NCBI GenBank assembly: GCA_000231825.2
Contig: JH720394.1
Coordinates: forward strand, 1 to 64,000
From: Tetrahymena elliotti 4EA
Lineage: Eukaryota > Ciliophora > Oligohymenophorea > Hymenostomatida > Tetrahymenidae
Length of the DNA: 64,000 nucleotides
Reading direction: 5' to 3'
A model generated the notes under the pieces. The model made no database searches, was not told the DNA's origin, and saw only the letters and a program-made list of their open reading frames with translations. How positions within the stretch are numbered: position 1 is the stretch's first letter; the number at the start of each line of letters is the position of its first letter. Positions 44,801 through 56,769 of this stretch are shown here, piece after piece. The translations under genes and the position numbers were made by a program.

Positions 44801-47800
44801 ACTGTATTATGGGTTCTATCAATATTATAATTCAAGCCACTTAAATTTATTTCTAACTCATTGATTTAATTTTAAGATGTAGTCAAAGGTTTAATTTATA
44901 CATTACCTATTAAACCATAAGGCAACTAATTGGAAGGTTAAGCAGAAGTATAGAAAGTAGTTCTATGATATGCATTCCAATAATAAGTACTACTTCCACA
45001 AGAAATACCGTTTATACATTATTCAATTTTATTAATAATAAAGAAATTATTAAAGAATCTTTTTCTACTTAAATTTGTTGTTGCTACATTTTAAATCTAT
45101 AGAATTAGTATTGTTGAGCCAGATGCATAAAGACCTTAAACTTTAAATAAATTGTAGAGAATTAAATAAAGTATTTTTATTTTTAATTTTACCTTAGGAT
45201 GCACATGTACTACCTTAAGCTATAGAAAAATTGATTTTTAATGTTTAAAATCCAAGAGATGTTGAATCCACTGCTAGTGCACATGTATTGGCATTTGTAA
45301 ATGTAGCTGAGAAAGAGCTTGAAGTTAGAAAATCAAATCCTTCAAACTAAATCTCACAGTTATATGTTGTAGAATAGTTGGGGTTACTAGAAGTAGGAAA
45401 CTAATTAAATTAATTATTTTTTAATTATAAAAGTTTTTATTTTAAAATTTACATTTTATCCAGGTAAGTTCATATCAAAAGTTACTGTATTACTTGCTAC
45501 TAACATATAAGTAAAGTAATAATTAAGTATAGTATAACTAGGACTAGCAACAGTTTGAGAAAAAACAGGTAATCCCTAACTACCTATTGATGATGTAATA
45601 AAACATATTGGCTCTTGATCCAGAATAGAAAAAGTGCCATCTAATAAAAAATTACTAGGATCAACTCTATACTAGAATAAATAAACTTTAATTCCAATTG
45701 TTTAGGTTCCAGAAGAAAGGTTTTTTAAAATAATAGAAAGTCTAAAATAATCATATAAATCTGAAAAGTTATCAATAAAAAAAACTAAGTTTTATTAAGT
45801 GCATATAATAGCTTTTCGATAAAATAAAACATCCCAATTCCCTGCTCCACTTGAAACTTCACAAAATGTTTAGTAAATTTAGATGTTGCTTGATTATGAG
45901 GTAACAGAAATAGCAATCTAATATCCAAATTAGGTATTGATATTGTTAGTATTTAGTACACTTTTTAAATCTATATTTATCCAGCCTCGTTAATTAAAAC
46001 TTTCTTCTTAAAGTCTTGTATCTCTAGTTAAATACCCAAATAAACCTGAGGGAGTAAATGTATTAAAATTATTAAGAAAACTAAAATTTTTACTAGCAAC
46101 TGTAGCTATACAACCTGGATCATTTGCACTTTAATAGCAAGGCAAATAGCTTACTAAATCTTATCTAAAGTTATATTGAGGGGAGGTAAATATGGGGTGA
46201 CCACAAGCCCAATGAGCTTAAAATCTATATCTGTTGTTAGATGTTTTTCCTGTTTGGCGACATTAAAATTTTCCTACTGGAAATCTTTATGAAATAATAA
46301 ATAAAATCAAAACCAATAAGATTTATTTTTAATTTTACCTTAAATATGTGATTGTCGAGTAATTTGGCGCTAATAATGATTTAAATTCTATAAATAAGTA
46401 TAATTTTTTAAAATAAGTAAGTCCATCGCCTTCTTCTCTCACAAACTGTGAAATATTGCATTAAAACTCTGATGATAAATCATTACAATCTGCCCAATTT
46501 TAACTAAATAGTTATTGTGGAATAAAAGTACACATATCAAAAGATTCTCCAACATCTAAAATTTTTATTTAGAAAAAAAAATTAAAATTAAAAATTTTTT
46601 AACAAACGAAAGGCTGATATTATTTAATAATTTATTTTAATTTTTTCTATTTTTGATTTTTTTAATAAATGTTTGATTTAAATTACCTCTTAATAAAACT
46701 TCTAATACAAGACTACCATATGTACCCTATTAACATACTGAGGGAAATAAATAGTACTAAGCTATATCTAATCTACTGCTGTAGCTCATTCTTAACTTAT
46801 ATCCTTCTTACATCATAATTGCAGGATTAGGTACTATAGCACACCCGTTTTATAAAGTTGTTACACCATCTACATCTAATTGTGGAAATACCCCTAATGT
46901 TGCAAATGTTAAACCTTAGTTTTTACATCCACTTGAGTAACAATTACATTAGGAATGACTCATTCTTTTATATAAGTATAATTAATTTCAATTATTTGAA
47001 AATTTTTTACCTTATATATGATAATTCTCCTAAAAAGTCCTTTCCAGTTGGTGCTTAGAAAGACATTTAGCCTCCCATAGCTTGTATATATATTTCTGGA
47101 AGCTTATCAACAGGGGTGACAGTTAAAAATTAATAAGTCAAAAGTTAAATTTTTTCCACACTTTAAACTGCTTAAAGATTGAAGACATTTATAATTGTAA
47201 ATTCATTCATTGAATCTCTTTCTATAATACAATTAATACTCTTTCCTCCTTATCTATAGCATGGATAGTTACCACCACTTTAGATATTTAAAAATGTAAG
47301 ATCATCAGTTTAATCTACAAATTTGTTATTTTTGTTTCTAATCATAATCCTAAATCCACTTACAAAACTTATTAGAGTTGGATTAAGAAATATATTTACT
47401 GTTAGTATTTGCAAAGTGTTATAATAATTTGATCTATTAATTTAATTACTAATAGAGGTAGTAAATTTAAGAATGGTTTTATAAGGGCAAGAAGGAGAAA
47501 TAGGAAGAAGCATAATAGGAAAGTAATTAGTATAACCACTAAATAATTAATTACTTAAATAATCAGTTACAGTATAAACCCAACGATAGTAAGCTTTAAT
47601 TTAATTATTTTTAAATAATCTTTAATTGTTTGAAAAAGAAAATTATTTTTACTTGAAGTGCCAGTGTATTTCACACCTTCACTAGTAATATCCATATCAT
47701 TACCAGTTGTAACTTAGATAAATAAGTAGTTCTAATTGGTATATCCTTTGGAGAAATACAAAGTAATAGTTTTTGAAGATTAGTTGTTGAGACATTTAAC

Positions 47801-50800
47801 TCTTTCATCATTTACATAACAAATTAATTTATTTATTATTAAATCAGTTTATTTTGAAGCACTCGGAATCTAAATATCAGGTCCATATTTGATTTAAATT
47901 TGGTTGAAATTTGAAGTTGTAGGTGTAGGTAAGTTAATTGTACTAGGTAATAAAATTTCAAATTAAATTGGAGATTAGTCAGAGCTGGTGCATCCAACAA
48001 ATTCATCTATATACCTAAAAAAATAGTAAATGGTATTTGTATAATTAATTCTTGTTCTGAGTTAATTACCTATGGAAAGGAAGCCAAGATCTTATAGTTT
48101 AATTATGAACATATGAACTTATTTTAATTGGGAAAGTTGTAACTGTTGGTGATGGAGGAGAAACATAAGGATAATTAACAGTTGCCTAAGGAATTAACTA
48201 TATTTAAGTAGGTGTATTTGCCTATGTCTCAAGGCTTGTAATAGGAAGAGCAGGAGGAGCAGGAAATTATGAGTAGTAACAAACGTAATCTTATCCATAT
48301 CCAGTTATTGAATTTAATTTTGTTGGATCTAATACATTTAGTCCATAAAATTTTACAGTAAAATATTATTTTTATATTGCTAATGGCATTTAAAAATGCG
48401 CAAGATCCAAAGAATCACCGTTTGGAGTTCCATCTGGTACAGACAAACCTGATAAATTAGTTTTTGTGCTTTAGATAGGTTAAAATGAATCATAGCTTGT
48501 AGAAAAAATGAGTGCTTTAGTTCCAGGGTTTGTGTCAGGTGTATACTTAAAATTTTATTAATTAACAAAAATGATTTAAAATAAAAAAAAATTTAATCCA
48601 ATAAATAAAATTGAATGATTTTTTATTTTGAATAATCTTCAACCAATAAAAATTATTTAAAATGAATAGTTATTGATAAATATTTGTTACAAATAAAATA
48701 TTTTACAATATCCACAAGTAATAACGCATACTATGCAGAGTAAGTTGCTGGAAGTTTTGCTAAATAGCAAGATTTTACAAGTATATCAGAATTCTTTTCT
48801 TCTTAACAAATAGAAGTTGGCCCAGTTATAAAATCAGTTTTCCAGTTTTATAAACTAATAAATAATCCTACCCTTGCTATATTCTACCACTTATCAAATG
48901 TTACCTTATTATTTTTTTCAAAAAATAAATAAATATTTAAAAAAAAAGCATTTACCTTAAAAACATAATTTTGCCTATCTGTAGATACATAAAGTTGGCT
49001 TGCAGTGTAAAAATCTCGAACTTGAATATCGAAATCTAAGTTAAAATTCAATTAATATTGAGTTGGAGGTGGAACTGTAGGTAATGGAAAAACAGAAGGT
49101 ATAGTTTAAGGGTAAAGTTTATTAAAATTAAATCTTTATGTGTTTCTATTTTTAACGTAGCAAGCATATCCTACTAAAGTTAAACTTGTAGTACTAGGAT
49201 CTGAAGTTGGAGGAATATGGATTAAGGTAGGTGTTGTTTATATACTTGAAGTTGAAACAATATCTTCATTTTAAGCTGGATAGATAATTATACCCTTACA
49301 ATTAACTAAGAATGCAATAAATGTTGGATTTGTAGTTATTGTAAAAATAGCAGGAAATTTGTGGTAATTTTAATCATCTTATAAAATTAATGAAGGTTAA
49401 ACTTAAATTAAGTAAGCATCCCTGCTTGCAAATTACAATGGCTAAGTTATATCCTAAAATTGAACTTATATGTCCTATAAAGAATCACAATAAGCTGTAT
49501 TGCTAACATATTAAATATTTGTATTTGTTGTAGTAACAGCAGGGTTATCTAGTTAAAGTGTTTAAAAAATATATTTCAGAATAAGTTTAAATTTTAAGTA
49601 ATTTACTATTGCTAATATAAAATGTGCTTTCAATTAAGTCCCAGTAGTCTTTACTTAATGTTCCTACATTTTCCAAGTAGACTTAAACAGGAATAAAAAA
49701 AGAAGCTAAAATAGCAGTATTAGTTATTGAAGGATTAATGATCTGGAAAGCTATTTATACTAAGTTTGAAGAAGTTATTTGATTATTAAAAGAAACTAAT
49801 ATTTTAGTTGGCTGTTGTGAAGCCTAATCTCCTTTTACTAGTACACAATTAATACTTTATAGCGTGTTTGGCATTAATAAATCACATGGATATGGATCCA
49901 GGTTATTAAGAGTTGCTAATAATTTTGAATAAATTATTAAATTTATTTAAGATTTTATAGAAAAGATTTACTTTATCCTAAATCATTTTGGAATAAAAAG
50001 CTATTAGTTTTTAAGCTAGCTGTTGGGAGTTCTATTACGAGTCTGTATTTAGTTTAATCAACATTTGATGTTGTTTAGAAAGTTAAAGTGAAAATATTCC
50101 ATTCATTTGGCCTCGTATTGTAGCTTATTAATTCCTAAACAAATGAAGGTCCATATACTTAATAGTAATGCTATTACCACATTGTATATCCAGTTGTAAG
50201 CGAGTTACAGCTTTGACACATACTTAACTCAATCTAATAAAAGTAATTAATTAAATAATATTTATCTTTTAATTACTTACTTTATATGTGAATGCTGGAG
50301 TAGGGAAGACAATTCCATATACACTAACACCATAACTATCTAATTCAGGTTTAGCTGTAGTAAATTCAAAAAGATATTAGCTTCCTGCAGTAAGATCAGT
50401 GTTAACTACCATAACAAATTCTACAGCTCTTAGAATAATAGTTGTTGGATTTATCTCTCTCTATGAAATAATAGTGCATCCAATATATTAATCCTTTTAA
50501 ATATCTTGAATTAAATAAATTGAACACGCATACTACTCTGATAAATTCATAAAAAGAATTCCTATGGAAACTGTTTAATCTTAAATTTAATTTGCAGTAA
50601 AAAATCTAATTCTAATTCTTCCACTAAAAGATGTGACAGATGCACTATTTGTCAAGCTAAATTCCATTTTAAATGGAGTCTAATAATAATATTTTAACAT
50701 TAATATGAGTCAAATTAAAAAATTTACTCTCAAACCAGCTCTAAGAGGCTTAACTTCAATATGTAGAAAATCGTATTTGTCTGAATTAAAAGATTGATAA

Positions 50801-53800
50801 GATGACAAAGTAGATAAAGCATTTGTAAGACTAAATTGCATATTATATGAGTCAATAAAACGACCTGTATTAATAATTGGATTATCTAAGGAACTTCCAT
50901 AAGTGTATGCCTAAAAATTATCTGTTGAGAGTAATACATTTGTTCCTACTAAAAAATCTATGAACCCTTCAATAGATATTGAATTATAAATTGGCAAAAC
51001 AGCTGCAGGAATTTCTTAAAATCCTGTTATAACCCAAGAAGTGTACTTGCCATTGCTATTTGGAGAAGCTGAATAATCTCCAAATAGATCTCCTGGAAGT
51101 TTTAAGTAAACACCTGTTTATACTTAACAACCCAAACTTCCACTTTTTGTAGAAGCCTGAGTTTCTGATGAAAGTAAAAGTGAAGAAGGATTGAAGGTCA
51201 ATTAACTTCTGCAATGAGCATGAAGATTTATATTATCAGAGTTAAATATAATTTGAATAGCACCATATGAGGGTACTCTAGTTTATAATTCTAATGTCAC
51301 TCTCACAGGAACAAATGACCTGTTACTTATTTATTTTAAAGGAGATCCTAAAATAGTGATAGAGCCATTTTGGATAGTTCCCATCAATTTTTTATATTAT
51401 TTTGCATACAAATAATGGTTGACCTTAACTTTGTATAAGAAATCACTCCAAATCCAGGCATTAAATTGTATATCTATTCTTGAAACACTTTCTGGGAACT
51501 AAACAACTTATTTACAAAAAAAAATTAATTAAAACAATTGCTTGATTGTTAATTTATATCTGTACTTAATATTTAAATTGGTTGTAAAGGGTTTGATGCT
51601 GTTGTAATAAATTTCACAATAATCCAATTTATTTCTGGATATGCTTAACATGTGTATAAAGTTGGTTGTGAACAAACAACTCCACTAATCTAAAATGTAT
51701 CCTTTCCTTTGTTAGGTACTTCAATGATATAATAATCATCTTTCTTAAAACTATTTTAACCTGCTATATCAACATATAAAGATCCTGTAATAGAGTTCAA
51801 AGTAGGAGTAGGACCAGTTCCCCATGGCATTCTCTATCCTAGAGCTAATTATGAAGCTAAATCATGATTGTAAGTAGTTTGTGTATTGTCAGATCTCAAA
51901 TCTAACAAGATATTAAAGTAGTCGTAATAGAGCTCTCCTCCTAAAAGTTAATGAAAATAATTTTGTTTTAATTTTATTTTTTCCTGTAAAATTTACCTGT
52001 TGGGTTTGTTAAATCATAAATATTCAAAATAATATTTGAGTCCATTATTTTATTTGTTATTTCATTATAGAAGCTTGGATTTTTAATTTTAGCTACATAA
52101 ACATCTATTTATGTGCTTACTGGTATTTATGGAAAAGAAACTAATTCAATAATGACAGAGTTAGGGCTCATTTAGCTTTTTTAAAATCTACATTTAGTAT
52201 TTTGATCAATAGCTAAAATAGAAGGATTCGATATTACTATGCAACCTAAATAGTCTCCTGTATTATAGTTATTTCCCAGTTGAGGATCAAACATAGGATT
52301 ACCTCTATTATCCATTGTAGGAAGTTCAAATTATATTCTTCCCCCAGATGCAAATTATGGGATTTGTATATTTGAATTAAGCTAGAATGTAAATTAATAT
52401 AAATTATTTTATAAAGCATCTCTGATTATATGGATAACATTAAATAATTAAGCTTTTTAGCCTCTTATTTTTATATATCTAGTACCTGATATAGCATTTG
52501 AAGCTTAGTCAGTAACTGTAATATCAAAACCATAAAATCCTGGAGTAGGAGGATGCTAAAATCCTTCAGTTGGAGAAATAAATTCTGTATCAATAGTCAT
52601 CTCGTTTATTGGTTAAATGGAAAAAGAATTTATGTAATTCATTTAAACAGTTACAAGAATTCCTGCACTATTTTAAGTGCAACTACAGAAAAATCTCACT
52701 TAATTTACTATACATTTTAATGGTTATTTGCAACTAGCTCCAGTTCTTTAAAATGTAAACTAAAGTGGGAACTAAACCTAAAATATTTAAATTAATAAAA
52801 ATAACTAATTTAAAAGTAAGATGAAACAATCAAATACTTTTATGGATGAAAGAGCTACTGGAGATGGGAGATTGAGTAAATCAAACTAGAAATATATTGG
52901 TCCAACAAAATTTGCTGGTCTTTTTTCATACCTAAATTATTTTTCAGTTATTTTAAAAGTTTTTAAAGTATCATAACCATTAATTGTTGAAACTTAAAAT
53001 CCCGTTGATGCAACTTGAGAATACGATTTATCTACAGGATACTTAATTGAACTAGAAAATACATAAAAAGTATCAATCTAAATAACAGGCTAAGTTACTG
53101 AAGATAAAATAAGCAATCTAAAGTCAACTTTAATAACATTTGTTAAAACAGTGACTGCATCAAAATTAGAAATTTAAATATTTTAGCTATCAATCATCAA
53201 GCATTTAACTGATTAGCCAATGATAGTGTTTGGTAAATTTTAAACATTGCAATAAAAAGTAGTATCTGGATCAGGTTGAACGAAATTATAATTAGGACCT
53301 TAGATATTTATGTTAATGATAGATGGATTCTTTAATGGAGTTGTAAGTTGAAATTCAACAAAAAAATAATGTTGCTCATTAATCCTAATAACATCATTTA
53401 TATCTTATTTAACTAATACATTAGTATTTGGTCTTAACCCAAAACTAAAATTTACTGGATTTACATTTATATTTGCTGGACTAACATAGTAATAGAAAAT
53501 ATACTTATCATACACCTAGTGTTTATAGTAAGACCTTACTTTGAACTAAAAATAATTTGGATAAGGCCTAGAATAAAAGCAATTTTAAATCGATTTTATC
53601 AAGGTTTAAACACTATTGTTTGTAGGAACACTTGGATTATATTCTATTAAATAGTAATTAGCATTTTATGCAAATTTTCTCTATTTAGGTATTGTTGTAA
53701 AACCACTTACACCAACATCAAAACATTATTAGTCGGATTAGTCAAACTCATAAATGACATAATTTAAATAACCAGTTGCGCTTGTCCATTAAAATGTAAT

Positions 53801-56769
53801 ATCAGCATATTAACTAACATAAATATTAGTTGAAGTTAAACCAATATTTTAATATAAGTAAGAATTTAAGAAAGGTGGAGTGACAATAAAAGAAAATTAT
53901 TTATAGTAAACTTCAACTTAGTTGCTGATCATTCCTGGTGTGTATTCTATAAGTGAAAATCTTATGAAAGATTGTAAAACATTAGAGCTTGAGCCAATCT
54001 ATTTAAAAAAACATAATTATTATATTTTATATTAATATCTTTGTTGATAGATTCAATTTAAGTTTTTAAATTTGAAATGATTGATTAATTTTAATAATTT
54101 ATTTAAAATTTTGAATGAACATAAATAGTGCAATTCATATCAAAAATGATGTTCAAAAATATTTTTCTTAAAAATTTTAATTTAGTTTTTTAATTTTTAT
54201 GAAAAATATGATTTATCTTTGGATAGTTGTGATTATAAAAAATAATAATTAAGATATATGTTGAATAAAATATTTTGTTACAATTTTAGTAATGAAAATT
54301 TAGATTTAAAAATTTTTTGGATTATTTTTAAAAGCTTTGAATAAATAATTTACATCTCCTATTTAGATGTTTGGTATTTCAATCACAAAGTTTTATGTAG
54401 ATGCAGGGTTATTAAGCAAAGTGGTATCAACCTACACTACTTCTATATAGGGATTCTAATTGGCATATCTTACTAGATTGCATTTTATATTGTATTGAGT
54501 AATAGGGACTGTTTATGTGTTATAAACCAAGCACGGAACTTGAACTATTTTTTAAGAGCCATAGTCAGTATTACTAAATGTCCATTAAAGTATAGATCCA
54601 GTTTAATCATTAACAAAGGTTATTTTCCAAAAATATTGTCTGGCTGTTAATGATGACCATTATAAGTAATCTTAAGGAAACTGAGTTATTGTGAATCTAT
54701 AGTTTTATTTTTCAAATTACTAATAAGATAAAAGATTAATTTAATTACATTAAATGAGTTGGTTCTTTTGAATTTGTAGTAGTTAGATCAAATATTATAT
54801 TTTAGAATTCAAAAGGATCAGGAATCCATTCTTAAAAATAACCTTCTACAGGAAGTGGAGTCATAGGATTAGGTAAATATTAATAATAGGTAACAAAATT
54901 CAAAAGATATCTTTAAACTAGAGGACTTATAAGTAATCCATCTGGTCTTCCGTTTTTAGAACCTTGTGTTGTAATTGTAACAGGTATTTCACTTTCTTAG
55001 AAATCAAAGTTTTCAGGAGTAAAAATTATAATTTATGTATATTAGATAGATCCAATACTAATATTGCTAATTTAACAGTCTGCAGAAATGACATTTGAGA
55101 AAAATAGGCATTTTAAAATACCGTCGTTTGGTGGAATAGGTATAGGATTTGCTATTTGAGGTGTAATTGAAAGAACAATTTTCCCTTTTGATCTATAATT
55201 TGTTCTTGGTAAAAGGGTTTTTAAGAAGAATGTAAACTCAAAAGGTCCTATTTATCCAGCTTTCAATTTGATTTACTTTTACAAAGGATGTACTCTATAC
55301 TCTTTCAAAGATCCGACTATTAAATTATAATTCTTAGTTTACAATATTAAATGGAAATAATTACATGTTGAATTTATATTAATATTAACTTGGCCCTTAT
55401 CAATTATATAATTCTATGCAGTGTAGGAATTTATATTAACCACTTATGTTCCTAATTATTTAAAAATAAAATTTATGTTTAGAAATAAATATTTTTGGTA
55501 AACCTTATGTTTGAGGAGATTGAATAGGTATCTCTACTAATATTTAGTTTTAGTAGGTTGTGCTGTTATAATTTCCAATTAAATATCTATTCTGATAAAT
55601 ATCTGCATAACAATTTATGGGTTGATTTTGAATTTAATTCAATCCTCTGATGACAGTACAATTCTAAGAAAAAAACACCCAATGTGATCCAAATTTAATT
55701 TCTATGTAAGAGTTTTGATTTAACAAGGACTATGGAGTTATAAAGAAATAATATGTAGTATTAGAATATTTGAATTAATTATCGCTTTAATAGGAAGCTT
55801 AAATAGCTCCTGTTTGTATAGTATACGGTGTCGAAAATACTATTTCTTCTAAGATTTAAAAGGTAGTTGACTAAAGAATTTGAACTTTAAATCCAATCAA
55901 AGGTATCTCATTCACAGGATTTACCATATTGATTATTCTTATTTGCTCTGACCCTGAGAATTATTTGAGGATGTTTTTGCATTCTACTTATCTTTAGTTA
56001 TAGAGTATATATGATTGTGGATCTTAGTTTATACCAACTATTTAACATCCTGCATTTATAGTTGTAAACCCACTAGGGAAGGTTATCCTAACATCAAACT
56101 AAGAAATTTAATAAGTTCCTGTTAAATTTATATCGAATAACCAAGAGCTTCCTTGTGATACAATTATAGACGACATTTAGCTCAAACTAGCACTTCTCAT
56201 GACAACTAAAATTTATAAAAAGTATTATAGGTTCATACTAACAAGAATTTGATATATTTTAAATATAATTTTGTAAAAATACTTGGAGAAGGACTAAAAT
56301 TGACAGATCCAAAATTATCTTCACAATCTTAAGGATAATCATTGTAAACTACACAAAGTTTAAATTAAGCTGTTCCTTTGACTGTAGAGGGATTAGTTAT
56401 TTATCCTATTGTTATACTTTATTAACCAGTGCTGATGTCCCCAATCTGAAGGTAGATTTCCCTATCTGTATTATAGTAGCATGGAACTGAAATATGCTAA
56501 GGATAGGAAATTTGGTAAAAACATTAAAATTGCAAAGCATTTTAGAATAAAGAAGCAGGTATCTCAGAAGGGAATATTACTTTAAATCCTCCTATAGCAT
56601 TTTGTATGCTTTAATCATAATTAAATTTAAACTCATAAAAACTTTATCTTCCACTCACAGTTTCTATGTTTCTAATTGACAGAGGAGTTATATTTGAATA
56701 TACTGCTTCAAAAAGAAAGGTAAATATATAGACCAAATATAAGAAGCGTGGAGTAGAAACGCTTACCAT
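29895..56769 (-). CDS. Giant secreted repeat protein B, tandem paralogue of A
   Basis: A multi-exon gene of 26.9 kb with ATG at 56769 and TGA at 29895-29897. It is collinear with gene A over its whole length. Residues 1-25 form a signal peptide (hydrophobic core ending Val-Tyr-Ser). The codon that aligns with the start of A is CCA here, so B starts six codons further upstream, at a place where A has ATC instead of ATG. The same repeated beta-rich units, fibronectin-III-like C-terminal part and charged Cys-containing tail follow. The last intron is 30035-30082 and the last exon 29895-30034. Two introns are much longer than in A: 53999-54353 (355 versus 134 nt) and 43607-44192 (586 versus 295 nt), the latter holding the 100-N gap. 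Outside the two near-identical tracts the coding parts have diverged modestly (about 80 percent identity in the first exon by eye) and most introns no longer align. Estimated length is 7,000-8,000 residues. Function unknown; secreted or surface role inferred. Confidence 0.82.
34158..40375 (-). repeat. Near-identical tract 1, copy in gene B
   Basis: Partner of 6581-12798. The match covers exons and introns without net length change. The substitutions I noticed lie at 36436, 36516 and 36553. The lower end falls about 20 bases inside an exon, next to an intron whose sequence differs completely from that of A. Confidence 0.9.
43925..44024. other. Assembly gap of 100 N
   Basis: Exactly 100 undetermined bases, a common placeholder for a gap of unknown size. 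It lies within the intron 43607-44192 of gene B, so no coding sequence of B need be missing. The flanks carry a short imperfect inverted repeat (ATGAGCACAAGC at 43729-43740 and GCTGTGCTCAT at 44061-44071), which may have hampered assembly. Confidence 0.97.
50292..53380 (-). repeat. Near-identical tract 2, copy in gene B
   Basis: Partner of 22329-25418. It is interrupted by a diverged intron near 50675-50720. At 52174 the B copy has TAA (Gln) where A has GAA (Glu). Beyond 53380 substitutions become frequent again. Confidence 0.88.

Noticed and set aside
46858..47058. Plus-strand open frame inside gene B
   Set aside because: The collinear minus-strand coding sequence of gene B, matched by gene A, explains the region.
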